DNA from: Proteromonas lacertae
Lineage: Eukaryota; Sar; Bigyra; Opalinata; Proteromonadidae
Length of the DNA: 64,000 nucleotides
Reading direction: 5' to 3'
NCBI GenBank assembly: GCA_002245135.1
Contig: NGBS01000881.1
Coordinates: 120,454 to 184,453, forward strand
Positions 1-9,906 of this stretch are shown one piece after another (the first letter of the stretch is position 1; every line of letters starts with the position of its first letter). The notes beneath the pieces are model-generated. The model did no database searches. It worked only from the letters and a program-made list of their open reading frames with translations, and was not told the origin of the DNA. The position numbers and the translations under genes are program-made.

Positions 1-2990
1 CTTTGGATGGATTTATTAATATTGAAACATCTGGTGAATATACATTTTATTTACAAACAGGTAAATCAATGGGTGCTAGAATATATTTAGAAAATGAAGA
101 GATATTATCAGATTGGGGTGAATGTAAAGAATGGAATGAAATACCATTATCAAAAAGTATAACCTTAGAAAGTGGTTTAAAAAGAGTATTTATAGAAATA
201 ATGGGTGGTGAAAGTTTAGATATGCATTTTGTATTTGACTATTCGACACCTGGTAGTAGTGAAAGAAAAACAATTCCATTTAAATATACTAATGCTCATT
301 TTGATCCAATATCATTCTTAAATGTTGATGCTACATTGATTAGTTGGTTAAATGATGCAAATAACTATACTCCACTTCATGTATTAAGAGGTGTTGCTGA
401 TAGTTGTTGGATAAGTAATAAAGTTGAATTACCAGAAGGTTCTGAAATTACAACTGATTATATAAAAAGCCATCCTCAAGAGAATATGGATTATAAAACC
501 TATAAAATTAAATGTAAAAATTCTGATAGTGAAACAAATGAAATAACAATTCAAATTCGTGTAACTAGTAAAACATTATCTGGTGTGGTTGCTTATTATT
601 ATAAACCAAATAATTTTGACACATTATGTGAAACAGGATATGGACCAACTACCAATGGACTTGAACCAGTTTATATTCAAAGACAAGAAAATGTAGAAAT
701 AGTTGAAACTGAAGATGATCCACATCCAGAAGGATTGAGTATTGATTTCTTAGATGATTATGCTGCTTATTTTGAATCTTATTTAAGAATAAAAGATGAT
801 CAACCTGAAGGAGTGTACAATTTTCGAGTTCAGTGTGAAGGTGGTTGTTGGGTATATTTTAATAATGAAATGGTAATAAATAAAGCTGGCCGAAATAGTT
901 TTGATGATGCTTCTTATTTCAATTACACTTTGACATATGATTATTTATTGTATCAAGTATATTATTCAACTCATAATGGTTATGCTAAAATTGATATTCA
1001 AATGAAATACTACAGTGATGAAAACTATGATTATAATATTCAAGAATATTATGTACCATCAAGCGATTACTTTGTAATGACTCAAAGATATGCAACTTAT
1101 ATAAGTGGTCAAACTGTTAGTAATCAAGCAATTCCAGTAGAAAGTTTTTATTGTAAAAGTGTAACAGTTGAACCAACATTACCAGGTGGATTAATGGCTT
1201 TATGTCGAACAACTGCAATAATTGGTGGAACAATTGAATCTGATTTTAATCATGAAGTTGAAGAATATACAATTACAATTGTTAGTACTGAAGATAATTC
1301 ATATTCTTATCCAATTTATATAGGAATTAAAAGTATATTTTATAATGTAATTTAATCTAATAGCTTCTGCAACTCCAAGTGGATTATATATTCAAGATCT
1401 TGAAGCAGGAGAAATATATAAAGAAACAATTTCTTTAATAATTGGTAAATTTTATTCTTTACAATTTCATATTGAACAAGGTTATGTTATATCATTTAGA
1501 TTAGATAATATACCTGTTGGTTTTAGTTATGATTGGAAATCAAGTACACTTTCAGGTAGTCCAATAGAAGAATTAAATTCAGAATTACATATAGAAGCAA
1601 TGCTTCGTCCATTTGATGGTGATAGAATGGAATTTAAATTTGGTTTAACAGCTACCAGTGGTTGTGAAAGTGGAAGTAGTATGCATGCATTTGTATTTAC
1701 ATCTGATGTCGATAATGGCTATTTTACTCTTCTTAATGTTGTTAGTTCAGATGGCACAACAGCTATTGATCATTCAAGTTATGAAACAGTTGATTTACCT
1801 TTTACACTAAGTCAGTGTATAACTACTGATGTCTATACAATTTACACTAATGCATTTTATGATTATACATTTACAGTATATAATAATGGTGTTAAAGTAC
1901 ATAAATCTTCCCATAATAGTTACGAATCTGCTAATATTGTTTTAAATACAGGTATATATTTATATAAATAATAATAATAATATAGAACCAATTTTACCAG
2001 TTTTCAAATATTTCGCATCTAATGTTACTATATATTTAGGTAATGAAATATTATTAATGCCAAGAATTGAAACATTTATTGAATCATATACAATCAATCC
2101 AACTGCACTACCTGATGGAATTCTATTTGATAATATAACCGGTAGAATATATGGAAGAGCAAGAAGTTTAACAAATTCAACGAAATATACAATTACTGCT
2201 ACTAATGGCAAAGGAAAAGCTACATTTGATATGTTAGTGCATGTAATACCAAATACTGAAGAAGATGATTGTGAAAATGCTGAAAAGTTCTTATTTGGTT
2301 TAAAGATGTCAATAAATGAATATCCAGAAAGAGTAGGTTATGAATTGATGGATTCAAATGGGAATATTATATTTAATCGAATTCAAGGTACATTTGAAGC
2401 TAATACAGACTATACAATTAAAATGTGTCTTACAAAAGGATGGTATACATTAAGACTAGTTGATTATACAACTTATGGTTGGGGTGGTTCAACAGCAACA
2501 TTATATGCAGGTGATTCAATGATAGGAAAATATACTATAAATATGAATGATGATGCTAAGAAAGATATAACAATGGATTGTATAAATATAAATTTATTAT
2601 TATTATTATATAGTATCTTATCTTATGGATACACATACTAAGTGGGAATATAGTCAAATGTATCAAGAAAATTGGATGTTAAATAATTTTACTTCATCAT
2701 GGCCATCATCTAGAATAAATGAACTTAATAAAGCTACTTCGTCTAATCCAACTTATTACTTAAGATATCCATTAATATTTAGTGATTATAATAAATATTC
2801 AGGATATTTTATTAGATTTACTCATAAATCTGGTGTAATTATAAGAATAAATGGAAGAGAAATATTCCGAGATAATTTAGGAAGTGGAGATATTAATCAA
2901 AACACTCAAGGAGACAGTACATATGAAATACCACAACAAGATAAATTTATATTACCAATAGATGATTTAAATACTACAGCCATTATATAA
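1..2990 (+). CDS. Ig-like/PA14 surface protein, left-arm copy, 5' end cut by window
   Basis: This is the mirror copy of the gene at 12,525-16,347. Reading starts inside a PA14-like beta-sandwich and continues through a second PA14-like region (about 590-1,050), Ig-like units with the LP-x-G-x-L...G-x-I-x-G signature (about 1,160-1,250 and 2,080-2,160), a C...W/DGW-type module (about 2,260-2,560) and a W...Y-R carbohydrate-binding-like sandwich (2,640-2,980). Introns at 1,333-1,363, 1,952-1,985 and 2,580-2,613 restore one frame. The frame stops at 2,988-2,990, exactly where sequence homologous to TPR exons begins. The transmembrane anchor and tail seen in the giant paralogue at 18,304-39,755 are therefore missing. 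It may be secreted or non-functional. Confidence 0.75.
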
Positions 2991-3466
2991 AACAGCATTA
3001 GAACATTCATCAACAAATGAAAAAAACTCTATTGTAGTAATCATATTGGTTGCTGTTATAATAATATAGTATAGGTGTGATATATAATAGAAATAGAAAG
3101 AATATGAAACAGCAAATCAATATTATAGAAATGCTTTGTTATTTTGTTCAACTAATAAAGATAAAGAAACGAATAATAGAATGGCAGGAAATTGTTACTA
3201 TAATATAGTATTTATATAATTACTACAATGAATAGAAAGAATATGAAAAAGCAATTCCATATTATAAAACTGCTTTAGAATATTGTTCATCAATTGAAAA
3301 TTTGGAATATTCAAATAGAATGATAGGAGATTGTTATTATAATATAGTATTTATATAATGATTATACTGAATAGAAAGATTATGAAGAATCAATCTCATT
3401 CTATGAGAGTTCTTTATTATATTCTTCATTTAATGAAGATGTAGGATATTTAGAATAGTTTTTGAA
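2985..3466 (+). pseudogene. Tandem TPR-exon remnants fused to the adhesin 3' end
   Basis: Four consecutive pieces each encode a TPR-like helix pair with a YEKAIPYYKTALEYC-type core and an RMIGDCYYNI-type end. Three 28-nt introns (GTAT...ATAG) separate them at the same codon boundary, so each repeat is one exon. The first piece lacks its start, a one-base frame change lies beside an A7 run near 3,025, and the last piece runs into a stop near 3,459. No start codon or full gene is visible. It is best read as the tail of a tetratricopeptide-repeat gene joined to the adhesin by rearrangement. A functional role is unlikely. Confidence 0.6.
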
Positions 3467-3811
3467 AATAAATTCGTTTCATTCTCATTCAAATCAGTTA
3501 CATTGAATAAATCAAAATTGAATGACGATGAAAGTAAATAAAAATATGAAATGAATATAATGAGCATAAATGTAAAGAAATCTAAACTCTAAAGTGTGGA
3601 ATGTATTAGAGAATATGAATAACAACGTATACATATAATCGATGATATTATGTTTTATAGTATGAAAATAACAAATGGATATTTACCACTCATAATTTAT
3701 GTTTTGATGGTTGATGAAAAAAAAGAATCAGAGAGTATTTATTTACTAAATAACTGAAAAAGTGAAGGTGTAAGATGTGATAATGGTATTGAAGAAGGAT
3801 CTGTTATTTGA
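3467..3811. other. Stretch without a recognisable gene (left arm)
   Basis: A+T-rich, with stops in all frames and no conserved protein piece that I can recognise. The same sequence is mirrored in the right arm at 11,704-12,048. Confidence 0.5.
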
Positions 3812-4358
3812 ATGTATCATGACCTCTTTTCATATTATACTACGTTTCGTGATATTTCAAACACAAATACAGCACCATCAGCTACTGTTAATCCACAAGT
3901 TATATATGTACAACCACAAATAAGTGTAGTATATCCAAATCCAAATCCTCAACCAATCCCAGTGAATTATCAACCTTCAAACCCACCACTAGTTCAGCAA
4001 AGCCCTTATTTCCCTTCATCTAATATTACTCCTCAACCAAATCCTTATTATCCTCCTAATTATATACAATCACAATAATCAATACCACAGCAACCACAAC
4101 AACCTATAGTATACCTTCATCAACCATATGTTGGAACAATGCAACCTCCTCCACAAGCGCAACCTCTCTCACCAATACCACGTGCAGCACCATGTCTACA
4201 ACCTCAGACTGGAAATAGTAACCCTCATTTAGTAAATAGTATAATTTTAATTATGTTTTATTCATTAATATAGTGTATATTGGTGTAGTTCTCTTCCAAA
4301 ATACCAAGCTAACTTTGGCGGATATTGAAATTTTGAAAATCCTTCTTTGATTACTCCT
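3812..4358 (+). pseudogene. Proline/glutamine-rich protein remnant (left arm)
   Basis: An 88-codon frame rich in Pro, Asn, Gln, Ser and Tyr ends at a TAA inside a glutamine run (QSQ-stop-SIPQQPQQP). The same composition continues for about 55 codons to an apparent 42-nt intron near 4,228-4,274. A further in-frame TGA lies in a Tyr/Asn/Gly stretch near 4,328. The composition resembles flexible, cytoskeleton- or membrane-associated Pro-rich tails, but no domain is recognisable. The simplest reading is a gene losing function through point mutation. Nothing upstream gives a convincing start other than 3,812. Confidence 0.45.
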
Positions 4359-4362
4359 GTAA

Positions 4363-5607
4363 ATGGAACTTTCAGTCAGCAAAATATTGTCCTTTAAGTC
4401 AGAAAAGATGCAGAATACAATAAAAGGTATGAAAGATGCAGAGAGGACATTGATTGCAGATCAAGATGCTCAACAGTCGTTATCTTCTGTAATTAAGCAT
4501 GCTATTACCAGTAAAGACGTTGGTTTAATGTTGAATATCATTAAAATCGTTGCATTAGTTGCCTCCCAGCCATCAAATGCCAAATTTTTAATCAAAGGTG
4601 ATGTTGTTAAGCAACTTTACGATGTATTTACTATATTTATTTATATTATACATGTAGATATATTCATCTTTGAGAATACAAGAAGATTTCGATAAATGCC
4701 GTAAAGTTGACTTTTTTGTCTCAATTTCAGAAATTGTAAGTGTATTATGGTATAAATAAATAGATTGACTATGACGAAGAGGATACTGCATTAAAAGAAG
4801 ACAATGATCGTCTAAGAGACTTAGTAGCTTCACAGTTTTGTGATACACATGCAAGAGACTGCTGTAAAGAAGAGGTAAATATATTTATTTTACTATTATA
4901 TATAGGATATTGAAGTGAAAAGAGAGATCATAGCCTGTATCTCAATATTCTTGGATGGAAGTCTTGACAATGTGCTTAAGAAATATTCCACCGTGATACA
5001 ATTTAAAGAGATAGCAAGAAATGTGTTAAATTGCACAGGTATGTATAAATCTATCGTTTTGTAGACTTTTCGTTGCAGTGCTCATGTATAGAGATTGTCT
5101 ATAGGTTACTCATACACTCAGACAGTGAGAAATACCAAAGAAAAGTTAATTCGATTATTAATGAACTCCAAGATTGTAAACAGTATATATTTTATTATAA
5201 TTTATTACTATAATTTAGAAAAACGAATATTTCTAGTGTCATTCTTCATACACTCTAAATCTGATGAGTACCTAATTGAGACAGTCAATTGGTTGGATTT
5301 AGGTAAGGAATCAATTAGATGTTTAGTTCCTGATAAAGAAATCAACAAAATAAATACCATATTTCAATATATTAAAGTGATCAGTGTCTCATTTCTTACT
5401 ATTGTTTTACTAAACCAAACAGATAGCAATAATTATGATGACAATAATGAATTTACTATACCAGAGCCAAATATTATTGGCAGTAGTAATGGTAATACAG
5501 AGATAGCTAAACCAAAGAGATTAATATGGAATAATCCAATTAACAATTATGTTGAAGAGAAAGAAATATCTAACACAGCTACAATAAGGTTTTATAGACT
5601 TTTATAA
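4363..5607 (+). CDS. ARM-like helical repeat protein, spliced (left-arm copy, open)
   Basis: The start is the ATG of MELSVSKILSFKSEK. Four short introns (4,624-4,657; 4,736-4,763; 4,875-4,905; 5,039-5,064) join helical segments such as SLSSVIKHAITSKDVGLML, KREIIACISIFLDG and EIVYRLLIHSDSEKYQR, whose spacing and leucine pattern resemble armadillo/HEAT repeats. A charged stretch (DYDEEDTALKEDNDRLRD) may be coiled coil. Beyond about 5,180 the reading is less certain. The exon that follows an apparent intron at 5,180-5,217 is one base out of frame, yet the downstream frame is long and open to 5,607. A further intron at 5,597-5,627 could join this gene to the membrane protein downstream. The family assignment is inference from helix pattern only. 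Confidence 0.5.
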
Positions 5608-5668
5608 TATAATATTTAGAAATAGTAATGAAATAAAGAAAGAAAGAACAATATCAAAAATAGTATTA

Positions 5669-6364
5669 ATGTTACTCTTTTTTCAAATTTGTCATGCTAA
5701 AGAAGAAAATGTATAATTATTATTTTTTTTATAGAAACCAGATGATCCCAAAATAATTAATAGTATTATTATTCCTATTATAGGAATAATAATATATATT
5801 ATGATAAATATTAAGTATTTTCAATACAAAATTGAAAGAAATAACAATAAAACTAATTATTTAATAGTTATACTTATTTTGGAAGCAATGACTATCTTAT
5901 TAATGGTTAATTTACATATAAGCATAGATAATATTATTTATAATAACATGATAATAATGGTGATGTTAGTTCTATTATCCATCATTATCTTTACAATCAT
6001 TAATATATATTATGGTTATATCTTTCAAAAAAAGTATAGTATTTTGGAATGGACATCAAACATTTACTGTTCTGTGCTAAATGAAACAGAAATTTTATCA
6101 ATCTTAATTATAAATTTTAATTTTATTAATAAAATAAAGACTATTGTATTAATAATTTCATTAGTCATTGTTATTATATATTATAATATTACAAATTATA
6201 AAAATTATATTAAGATGTTGTGCGCCGTTGAGCTAAATGAGCCGTTGAGCGTCAAGAATGTTGTTCCCCGTATGGCGGAAATCCCCGTATGGCGGAAATC
6301 TATATTGCAGAATGATTCAATCAAAACTAATATGATATTCATGATGTTCGGAGTTAGTTATTAA
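5669..6364 (+). CDS. Polytopic membrane protein truncated by a foldback element (left arm)
   Basis: A 24-nt intron at about 5,713-5,736 joins a hydrophobic start (MLLFFQICHAKEEN) to a region with about five Ile/Leu-rich membrane segments between 5,760 and 6,210. From about 6,216 the base composition changes abruptly to G+C-richer sequence, and the frame reads through into the foldback element (residues from LCAVELNEP onward), ending at 6,362-6,364. The native carboxy end is therefore lost and replaced by transposon-derived residues. The protein family is not recognised. The start is uncertain, because a spliced join to the ARM-like gene is also possible. Confidence 0.45.
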
Positions 6365-6781
6365 CAAATATATAATTAGTTATTATAACAGTCTATAATA
6401 CATTATCTGATATGAATAGAATACATTATTTTTAATGTTAAGGTAATAAAAAAGGAAATAAAAGAGCAGGCTTGAGTGAGGCTTGAACTTATTTTTTCTT
6501 TTTTCTTTTTTAACCGCCTTAACATTAAAAATAGTGAATTCTATTCATATCAGATAATGTATTTTAGACTGCAGTAGTCACTGATACATTAAAATAGAAA
6601 ATATACAAAAATTAGTTTAATATTGAGAATAATGAAGTTCATAAAAAAGTATATCACAGATGTAGGTCATATGACAAACTAATTATATATTTGTTAATAA
6701 CTAACTCCGAACATCATGAATATCATATTAGTTTTGATTGAATCATTCTGCAATATAGATTTCCGCCATACGGGGAACAAC
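6260..6781. mobile_element. Foldback/MITE-like DNA element (left arm)
   Basis: Two inverted copies of the same sequence face each other. The left copy starts GTTGTTCCCCGTATGGCGGA and the right copy ends with its exact complement at 6,781. Both copies run inward to a shared AATGTTAAGG. The left copy lacks about 110 bp present in the right one and has a 17-bp tandem duplication of CCCCGTATGGCGGAAAT. The central loop (about 65 bp) holds A/T runs and a short G+C-richer piece. No coding frame of its own is present, so it is non-autonomous. It lies in the 3' end of the membrane-protein gene. The transposon superfamily is not assignable from these ends. Confidence 0.7.
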
Positions 6782-7045
6782 AAAGAAGACTTTTTTCAAT
6801 TCTAATATCATAAACGTAACCTCTGGCCTTCAATATTACTAATCAACACTTTTTTTCCAAAATAGTTACGTTGGCCTAATATCTTATAGTAGACATCGGG
6901 ATAAAGGTTTTAAATAGAAAAGGAATACCTACTTATTACAATAAGGATATGTACACCGAAGTTATAAACAATATTGTAATTCCTTCAGCTTACTTACAAC
7001 CCAAAGAAGACAAGACCGAGGATAACCAAGAAGGAGATTTCCAAG
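6782..7045 (-). mobile_element. Inverted partial copy of the G+C-richer segment
   Basis: This is the mirror of 8,470-8,733, the part of the G+C-richer segment next to the foldback element. It contains the first half of the small frame starting MYTEVINNIVIPSAYLQ and ends abruptly at 7,045, where TPR-like sequence begins. The abrupt end marks the inner breakpoint of the inverted duplication. Confidence 0.6.
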
Positions 7046-7099
7046 GAACCCTAAGTCATTGTTTTAGGAATATGGTATATTAATAATTATATAATCTCC

Positions 7100-7303
7100 A
7101 ATTAGAAAGAATATGAAAAAGCAATTCCATATTATAAAACTGCTTTAGAATATCGTTTATCAATTGAAAATTTGGAATATTCAAATAGAATGATAGGAGA
7201 TTGTTATTATAATATAGTATTTATATAATGATTATACTGAATAGAAAGATTATGAAGAATCAATCTCATTCTATGAGAGTTCTTTATTATTTCTTCATTT
7301 AAC
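7100..7303 (+). pseudogene. Third copy of TPR exons (spacer)
   Basis: Nearly identical to 3,231-3,435. An intron-like end (CCAATTAG) is followed by the KEYEKAIPYYKTALEY exon, the 28-nt intron GTATTTATATAATGATTATA..., and the KDYEESISFYESSLLY exon. The copy differs at a few bases and stops near 7,301. It belongs to no complete gene. Confidence 0.55.
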
Positions 7304-7736
7304 TGATATAAATTTCCCAAATGAGGATAACTTCTTTTTATTTCCATTAGATGGTGATGATGATGAAGATTGTATTCTAATCACTTTATATGGAGGGGGT
7401 ATTACATCTTCATCAAGCGAATCTTATTGTAAAGGATATAATTGTGCTGATGCTGCATTTGATATTAATGATGATACAGTTTGGCTGGATGATTATGGTA
7501 AAGTAAGTGGTCAATCCTATGCTTGGTAGAAATAATTATTTTGCATTTAATCAATTTAAAATAGTAAGTGATGTAGCATCTTACATTAATTATCCAACCA
7601 AAGTGTCACTAACAGGGAAAGTTGGATCAGTAACATACAATTTAGGAGAAATGAACCCAGTATCTTATTTTGAATTAAAAAAGAATAAACCAAGAATTGC
7701 TACATTTAATGTTGATCCTTATACATTATGCACAGG
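7304..7736 (+). pseudogene. Fragment of a surface-protein gene (discoidin-like domain)
   Basis: The frame reads a DGW-like acidic module end, then CADAAFDINDDTVWLDDYGK, the usual F5/8-type (discoidin) start with a Cys, a DxxxxTxW-like core and a following FNQFKIVSDVASY / KVSLTGKVGSVTYNLGE beta-strand pattern. A frame change near 7,505 separates the halves. Comparable discoidin-like domains lie in the giant gene near 20,200, 24,450, 29,150 and 35,400. The fragment is cut by the G+C-richer segment at 7,737 and is not a working gene. Confidence 0.5.
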
Positions 7737-8733
7737 TGTTAGGGTTAGGGTTTCGAATTATATATGGGACTCTGGCCACAAAGAGAGTTCTAACTAGTAT
7801 TGTAAGGGTCCTCCTACGGGGTCTACTTCCCTGCGGGGATTCCTGGAAACTATTTACAAGTGTTGGTTAACTCTCCTTCCTACTCTAGTGACCTTGTAAG
7901 GGCTTTTAATAGTATCGTGGAACTTAATCGTGGAACCGGGAGTTTACTATTGTTAACAAGTTACCAAATAGTAACTCCGGGGAATTCTAGCTAGTTGTGG
8001 ATTTCAGGAGATTCCTAGAGGTAAGTTGCAAAATACTATATCCGATGCATCGATCAGGAGTACTTCAAAGAGATCACTGGCATGACTGATGAGGAAGCTT
8101 CCGTGATCAACAACCAGGAGGAAATAATGAAGGCTGCGAAGATAAAGTCCATCGCTGATTATCTATTGAAGTCCTTGACCTTACAAGTACAATTCAAGGA
8201 GTCAGAAGATAGCAGCAAGATTCCCTTTCCTATATTACCTTACAACTACGAGGTGTTCTTAACCTAGTAATCTCTAGTCATGTCTTCAATAAGCTCATCA
8301 TCTAGGTCTTGTTCATCGTGTAAGTGATGACTACTTTGGTCTCTTTCTAACTTTGGTTGTTTAACTTATTCAGTCTTGACTTCCTCAGTCTTGGCTTTCA
8401 TGGATAACTCACTTGATTGTGACTCTGGCAATGGTGTTGAAGTAGGTACAGTTCCTTGATCTTTGGCTTCTTGGAAATCTCCTTCTTGGTTATCCTCGGT
8501 CTTGTCTTCTTTGGGTTGTAAGTAAGCTGAAGGAATTACAATATTGTTTATAACTTCGGTGTACATATCCTTATTGTAATAAGTAGGTATTCCTTTTCTA
8601 TTTAAAACCTTTATCCCGATGTCTACTATAAGATATTAGGCCAACGTAACTATTTTGGAAAAAAAGTGTTGATTAGTAATATTGAAGGCCAGAGGTTACG
8701 TTTATGATATTAGAATTGAAAAAAGTCTTCTTT
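7737..8733. mobile_element. G+C-richer foreign or element-derived fossil segment
   Basis: Base composition and codon use differ sharply from all flanks. The segment opens with TGTTAGGGTTAGGGTTTCG, continues as a non-coding stretch of about 340 bp and then shows two small opposed frames, 8,082-8,267 (+) and 8,366-8,566 (-). The minus frame is rich in Glu, Lys, Ser, Pro and Gln. The layout, with a TG-start non-coding end followed by a small acidic coding piece, is compatible with a decayed retroelement end plus coding remnant. No diagnostic protein domain is visible, so the family stays open. It looks broken and incomplete. It abuts the foldback element at 8,734. Confidence 0.4.
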
Positions 8734-9254
8734 GTTGTTCCCCGTATGGCGGAAATCTATATTGCAGAATGATTCAATCAAAACTAATATGATATTCATG
8801 ATGTTCGGAGTTAGTTATTAACAAATATATAATTAGTTTGTCATATGACTTACATCTGTGATATACTTTTTTATGAACTTCATTATTCTCAATATTAAAC
8901 TAATTTTTGTATATTTTCTATTTTAATGTATCAGTGACTACTGCAGTCTAAAATACATTATCTGATATGAATAGAATTCACTATTTTTAATGTTAAGGCG
9001 GTTAAAAAGAAAAAAGAAAAAATAAGTTCAAGCCTCACTCAAGCCTGCTCTTTTATTTCCTTTTTTATTACCTTAACATTAAAAATAATGTATTCTATTC
9101 ATATCAGATAATGTATTATAGACTGTTATAATAACTAATTATATATTTGTTAATAACTAACTCCGAACATCATGAATATCATATTAGTTTTGATTGAATC
9201 ATTCTGCAATATAGATTTCCGCCATACGGGGATTTCCGCCATACGGGGAACAAC
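8734..9254. mobile_element. Foldback/MITE-like DNA element (right arm)
   Basis: Mirror copy of 6,260-6,781 with the same two facing half-copies, the same 110-bp asymmetry and the same 17-bp tandem duplication. Sharing these details shows that the element was already in place and rearranged before the large inversion-duplication. It differs from the left copy by one substitution and one base in a homopolymer. Confidence 0.7.
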
Positions 9255-9845
9255 ATTCTTGACGCTCAACGGCTCATTTAGCTCAACGGCGCACAACATC
9301 TTAATATAATTTTTATAATTTGTAATATTATAATATATAATAACAATGACTAATGAAATTATTAATACAATAGTCTTTATTTTATTAATAAAATTAAAAT
9401 TTATAATTAAGATTGATAAAATTTCTGTTTCATTTAGCACAGAACAGTAAATGTTTGATGTCCATTCCAAAATACTATACTTTTTTTGAAAGATATAACC
9501 ATAATATATATTAATGATTGTAAAGATAATGATGGATAATAGAACTAACATCACCATTATTATCATGTTATTATAAATAATATTATCTATGCTTATATGT
9601 AAATTAACCATTAATAAGATAGTCATTGCTTCCAAAATAAGTATAACTATTAAATAATTAGTTTTATTGTTATTTCTTTCAATTTTGTATTGAAAATACT
9701 TAATATTTATCATAATATATATTATTATTCCTATAATAGGAATAATAATACTATTAATTATTTTGGGATCATCTGGTTTCTATAAAAAAAATAATAATTA
9801 TACATTTTCTTCTTTAGCATGACAAATTTGAAAAAAGAGTAACAT
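9150..9845 (-). CDS. Polytopic membrane protein truncated by a foldback element (right arm)
   Basis: Mirror of 5,669-6,364, identical at the protein level. It has a hydrophobic start, an intron at about 9,778-9,801, about five membrane segments, and a carboxy end replaced by foldback-element sequence. Family unknown. The same reservations about the start apply. Confidence 0.4.
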
Positions 9846-9906
9846 TAATACTATTTTTGATATTGTTCTTTCTTTCTTTATTTCATTACTATTTCTAAAT
9901 ATTATA

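Larger units (their letters stand above)
1..7045. repeat. Left arm of a giant inverted repeat (outer end beyond window)
   Basis: The sequence reads as the reverse complement of 8,470-15,514 over its whole length. Position 1 pairs with 15,514. The pairing sum shifts by one at two homopolymer indels: T6 at 4,712-4,717 against T7 in the other arm, and T6 near 6,514-6,519 against T5. One substitution was found (G at 6,665 against A on the matching strand at 8,850). Since base 1 still pairs, the arm continues outside the window. Its inner end at 7,045 falls inside the G+C-richer segment, copied here only for 6,782-7,045, and then joins TPR-like sequence. Confidence 0.95.
7046..8469. other. Asymmetric spacer of the giant inverted repeat
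   Basis: These 1,424 bp have no mirror partner. From left to right they hold a direct copy of TPR exons also present near 3,231-3,435, a discoidin-like fragment of the surface-protein family, and the outer part of the G+C-richer segment. Only the right end of the spacer is continuous in composition with the adjoining arm, so the right arm looks like the original arrangement and the left arm like the inverted copy. Confidence 0.8.

Noticed and set aside
4060-4090. TAA inside a glutamine run as a sign of a reassigned stop codon
   Set aside because: All well-conserved genes in the window (pyrophosphatase, Mpv17-like, SLC34, Rho, PHD) use TAA as a normal stop at the expected end. A single CAA-to-TAA change in a decaying gene is simpler.
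7738-7755. Internal telomere at the palindrome centre
   Set aside because: Only two TTAGGG units are present and the following sequence is not telomere-like. This is too short to call.
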